Assembly: GCA_030605675.1 (NCBI GenBank)
Contig: JAUWHV010000041.1
Location: forward strand, 1 to 14,535
Origin: Deltaproteobacteria bacterium
Lineage (GTDB): Bacteria > Desulfobacterota > Dissulfuribacteria > Dissulfuribacterales > UBA3076
Length of the DNA stretch: 14,535 bases
Reading direction: 5' to 3'
Of the stretch, positions 14,080 through 14,535 are shown one piece after another; within the stretch, counting starts at the first letter, position 1; each line of letters begins with the position of its first letter. Both the position numbers and the translations under genes were made by a program. The notes beneath the pieces were generated by a model, which searched no databases, had not been told where the DNA came from, and was given only the letters and a program-made list of their open reading frames with translations.

Positions 14080-14535
14080 TCATGAGTTGGGATTAAGATA
14101 ATGATTCAGGAACTCGCCTCTCCTGTTTTGGGCCTTGAGGATCAGTTCGCAGACTTCTCTAACCGCACCCCTTCCCCCTGGTTGTCGTGTAACATAATCA
14201 GCATAGTCTTCCATGGATTGTGTGGCATCGGCAACTACTATGGCAAGACCTGCCTTCTGAAGAAGGGGTAGATCCACCCAGTCGTCTCCTATGTAAGCAA
14301 CTTCTTTATTTTCTATTCCAAGCTTCTCCTTTATTTCTTCGTATACTTTTATTTTGTCAGGCAGTCCTTGATATACCAGCTTTATGCCTAATTCCTCGGC
14401 CCTGATAGCAAGGGCACGAGAAGAGCGGGAACTGAGAATAGCTACATGGATTCCCGCCAGACCGAGGAGCTTAAGGCCAAGGCCATCGTGCACATGAAAG
14501 CTCTGCACCTGTTCTCCTTGAGAGGTATATACAAT
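14080..14535 (-). CDS. kdsC: 3-deoxy-D-manno-octulosonate 8-phosphate phosphatase KdsC (HAD family), 5' end outside the window
   Basis: KdsC removes the phosphate of KDO-8-phosphate to give KDO, a precursor of the LPS inner core. The frame is open to the window edge, so 151 C-terminal residues are visible and the N-terminus, including the catalytic DxDG..TD motif I, is missing. The visible part starts with the family segment SFHVHDGLGLKLL, then motif II LSSRSSRA (usually LSGR, here Gly to Ser), QGLPDKIKVYEE with the motif III Lys, and motif IV YIGDDWVDLPLL. C-terminal ATQSMEDYADYVTRQPGGRGAVREVCELIL also fits KdsC. A GTG at 14508 would truncate the HVHDG-preceding strand, so it is not the start. 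Neighbouring lpt genes support the call. Confidence 0.93.
   Translation of the reverse strand: MVYTSQGEQVQSFHVHDGLGLKLLGLAGIHVAILSSRSSRALAIRAEELGIKLVYQGLPDKIKVYEEIKEKLGIENKEVAYIGDDWVDLPLLQKAGLAIVVADATQSMEDYADYVTRQPGGRGAVREVCELILKAQNRRGEFLNHYLNPNS

Overview
The window is a chromosomal segment of a Gram-negative (diderm) bacterium, most likely a Deltaproteobacterium / Desulfobacterota. The clues are lipopolysaccharide transport genes, a kdsC-lptC-lptA-lptB-rpoN-hpf-ptsN-rapZ order, a long-form HPF in the rpoN cluster, a mannose-type PTS EIIA directly after rapZ, and a PPDK-like giant protein inside a gap-pgk-tpiA-secG cluster. This assignment rests on gene order and protein flavour, not on a database match. 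Every real gene lies on the minus strand, so transcription runs from high to low coordinates.

Layout in transcription order. (1) 14535-12000, LPS block: the 3' part of kdsC (KDO-8-phosphate phosphatase, 5' end outside the window), a 191-bp intergenic stretch rich in palindromes and short repeats, then lptC, lptA and lptB. (2) 12000-8060, nitrogen/PTS regulatory block: rpoN (sigma-54), long-form hpf, ptsN (EIIA-Ntr), rapZ and a mannose-type EIIA. These are tightly spaced; hpf/ptsN share one base and rapZ/EIIA are 4 bp apart. No HPr, enzyme I, EIIB, EIIC or EIID gene is present in the window. (3) 8000-94, lower-glycolysis block: gap, a 1425-residue protein with PPDK-type ATP-grasp and phosphohistidine domains but no PEP-binding barrel, pgk, tpiA (4-bp overlap with pgk) and secG.

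The glycolytic enzymes catalyse consecutive triose-phosphate steps: TpiA interconverts DHAP and GAP, Gap makes 1,3-bisphosphoglycerate, and Pgk makes 3-phosphoglycerate plus ATP. LptC, LptA and LptB are three parts of the machine that carries LPS from inner to outer membrane, and KdsC makes a KDO precursor for LPS. RpoN, PtsN, RapZ and EIIA form the usual regulatory set linking nitrogen/carbon state and envelope precursor supply.

The non-coding parts are short (none over 200 bp) but unusually structured. There are two perfect long palindromes: 20 bp over the lptB stop codon, just ahead of an rpoN start with no visible Shine-Dalgarno, and 22 bp between kdsC and lptC. There is a 12-bp-arm hairpin in the kdsC-lptC gap and another 12-bp-arm inverted repeat inside the lptA coding sequence. 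Three intergenic places (after secG, between gap and the PPDK-like gene, and between kdsC and lptC) carry different degenerate repeats whose copies are all spaced by multiples of 7 bp. The strongest candidates for something undescribed are the truncated-PPDK fusion protein and this recurrent heptad-periodic intergenic DNA.
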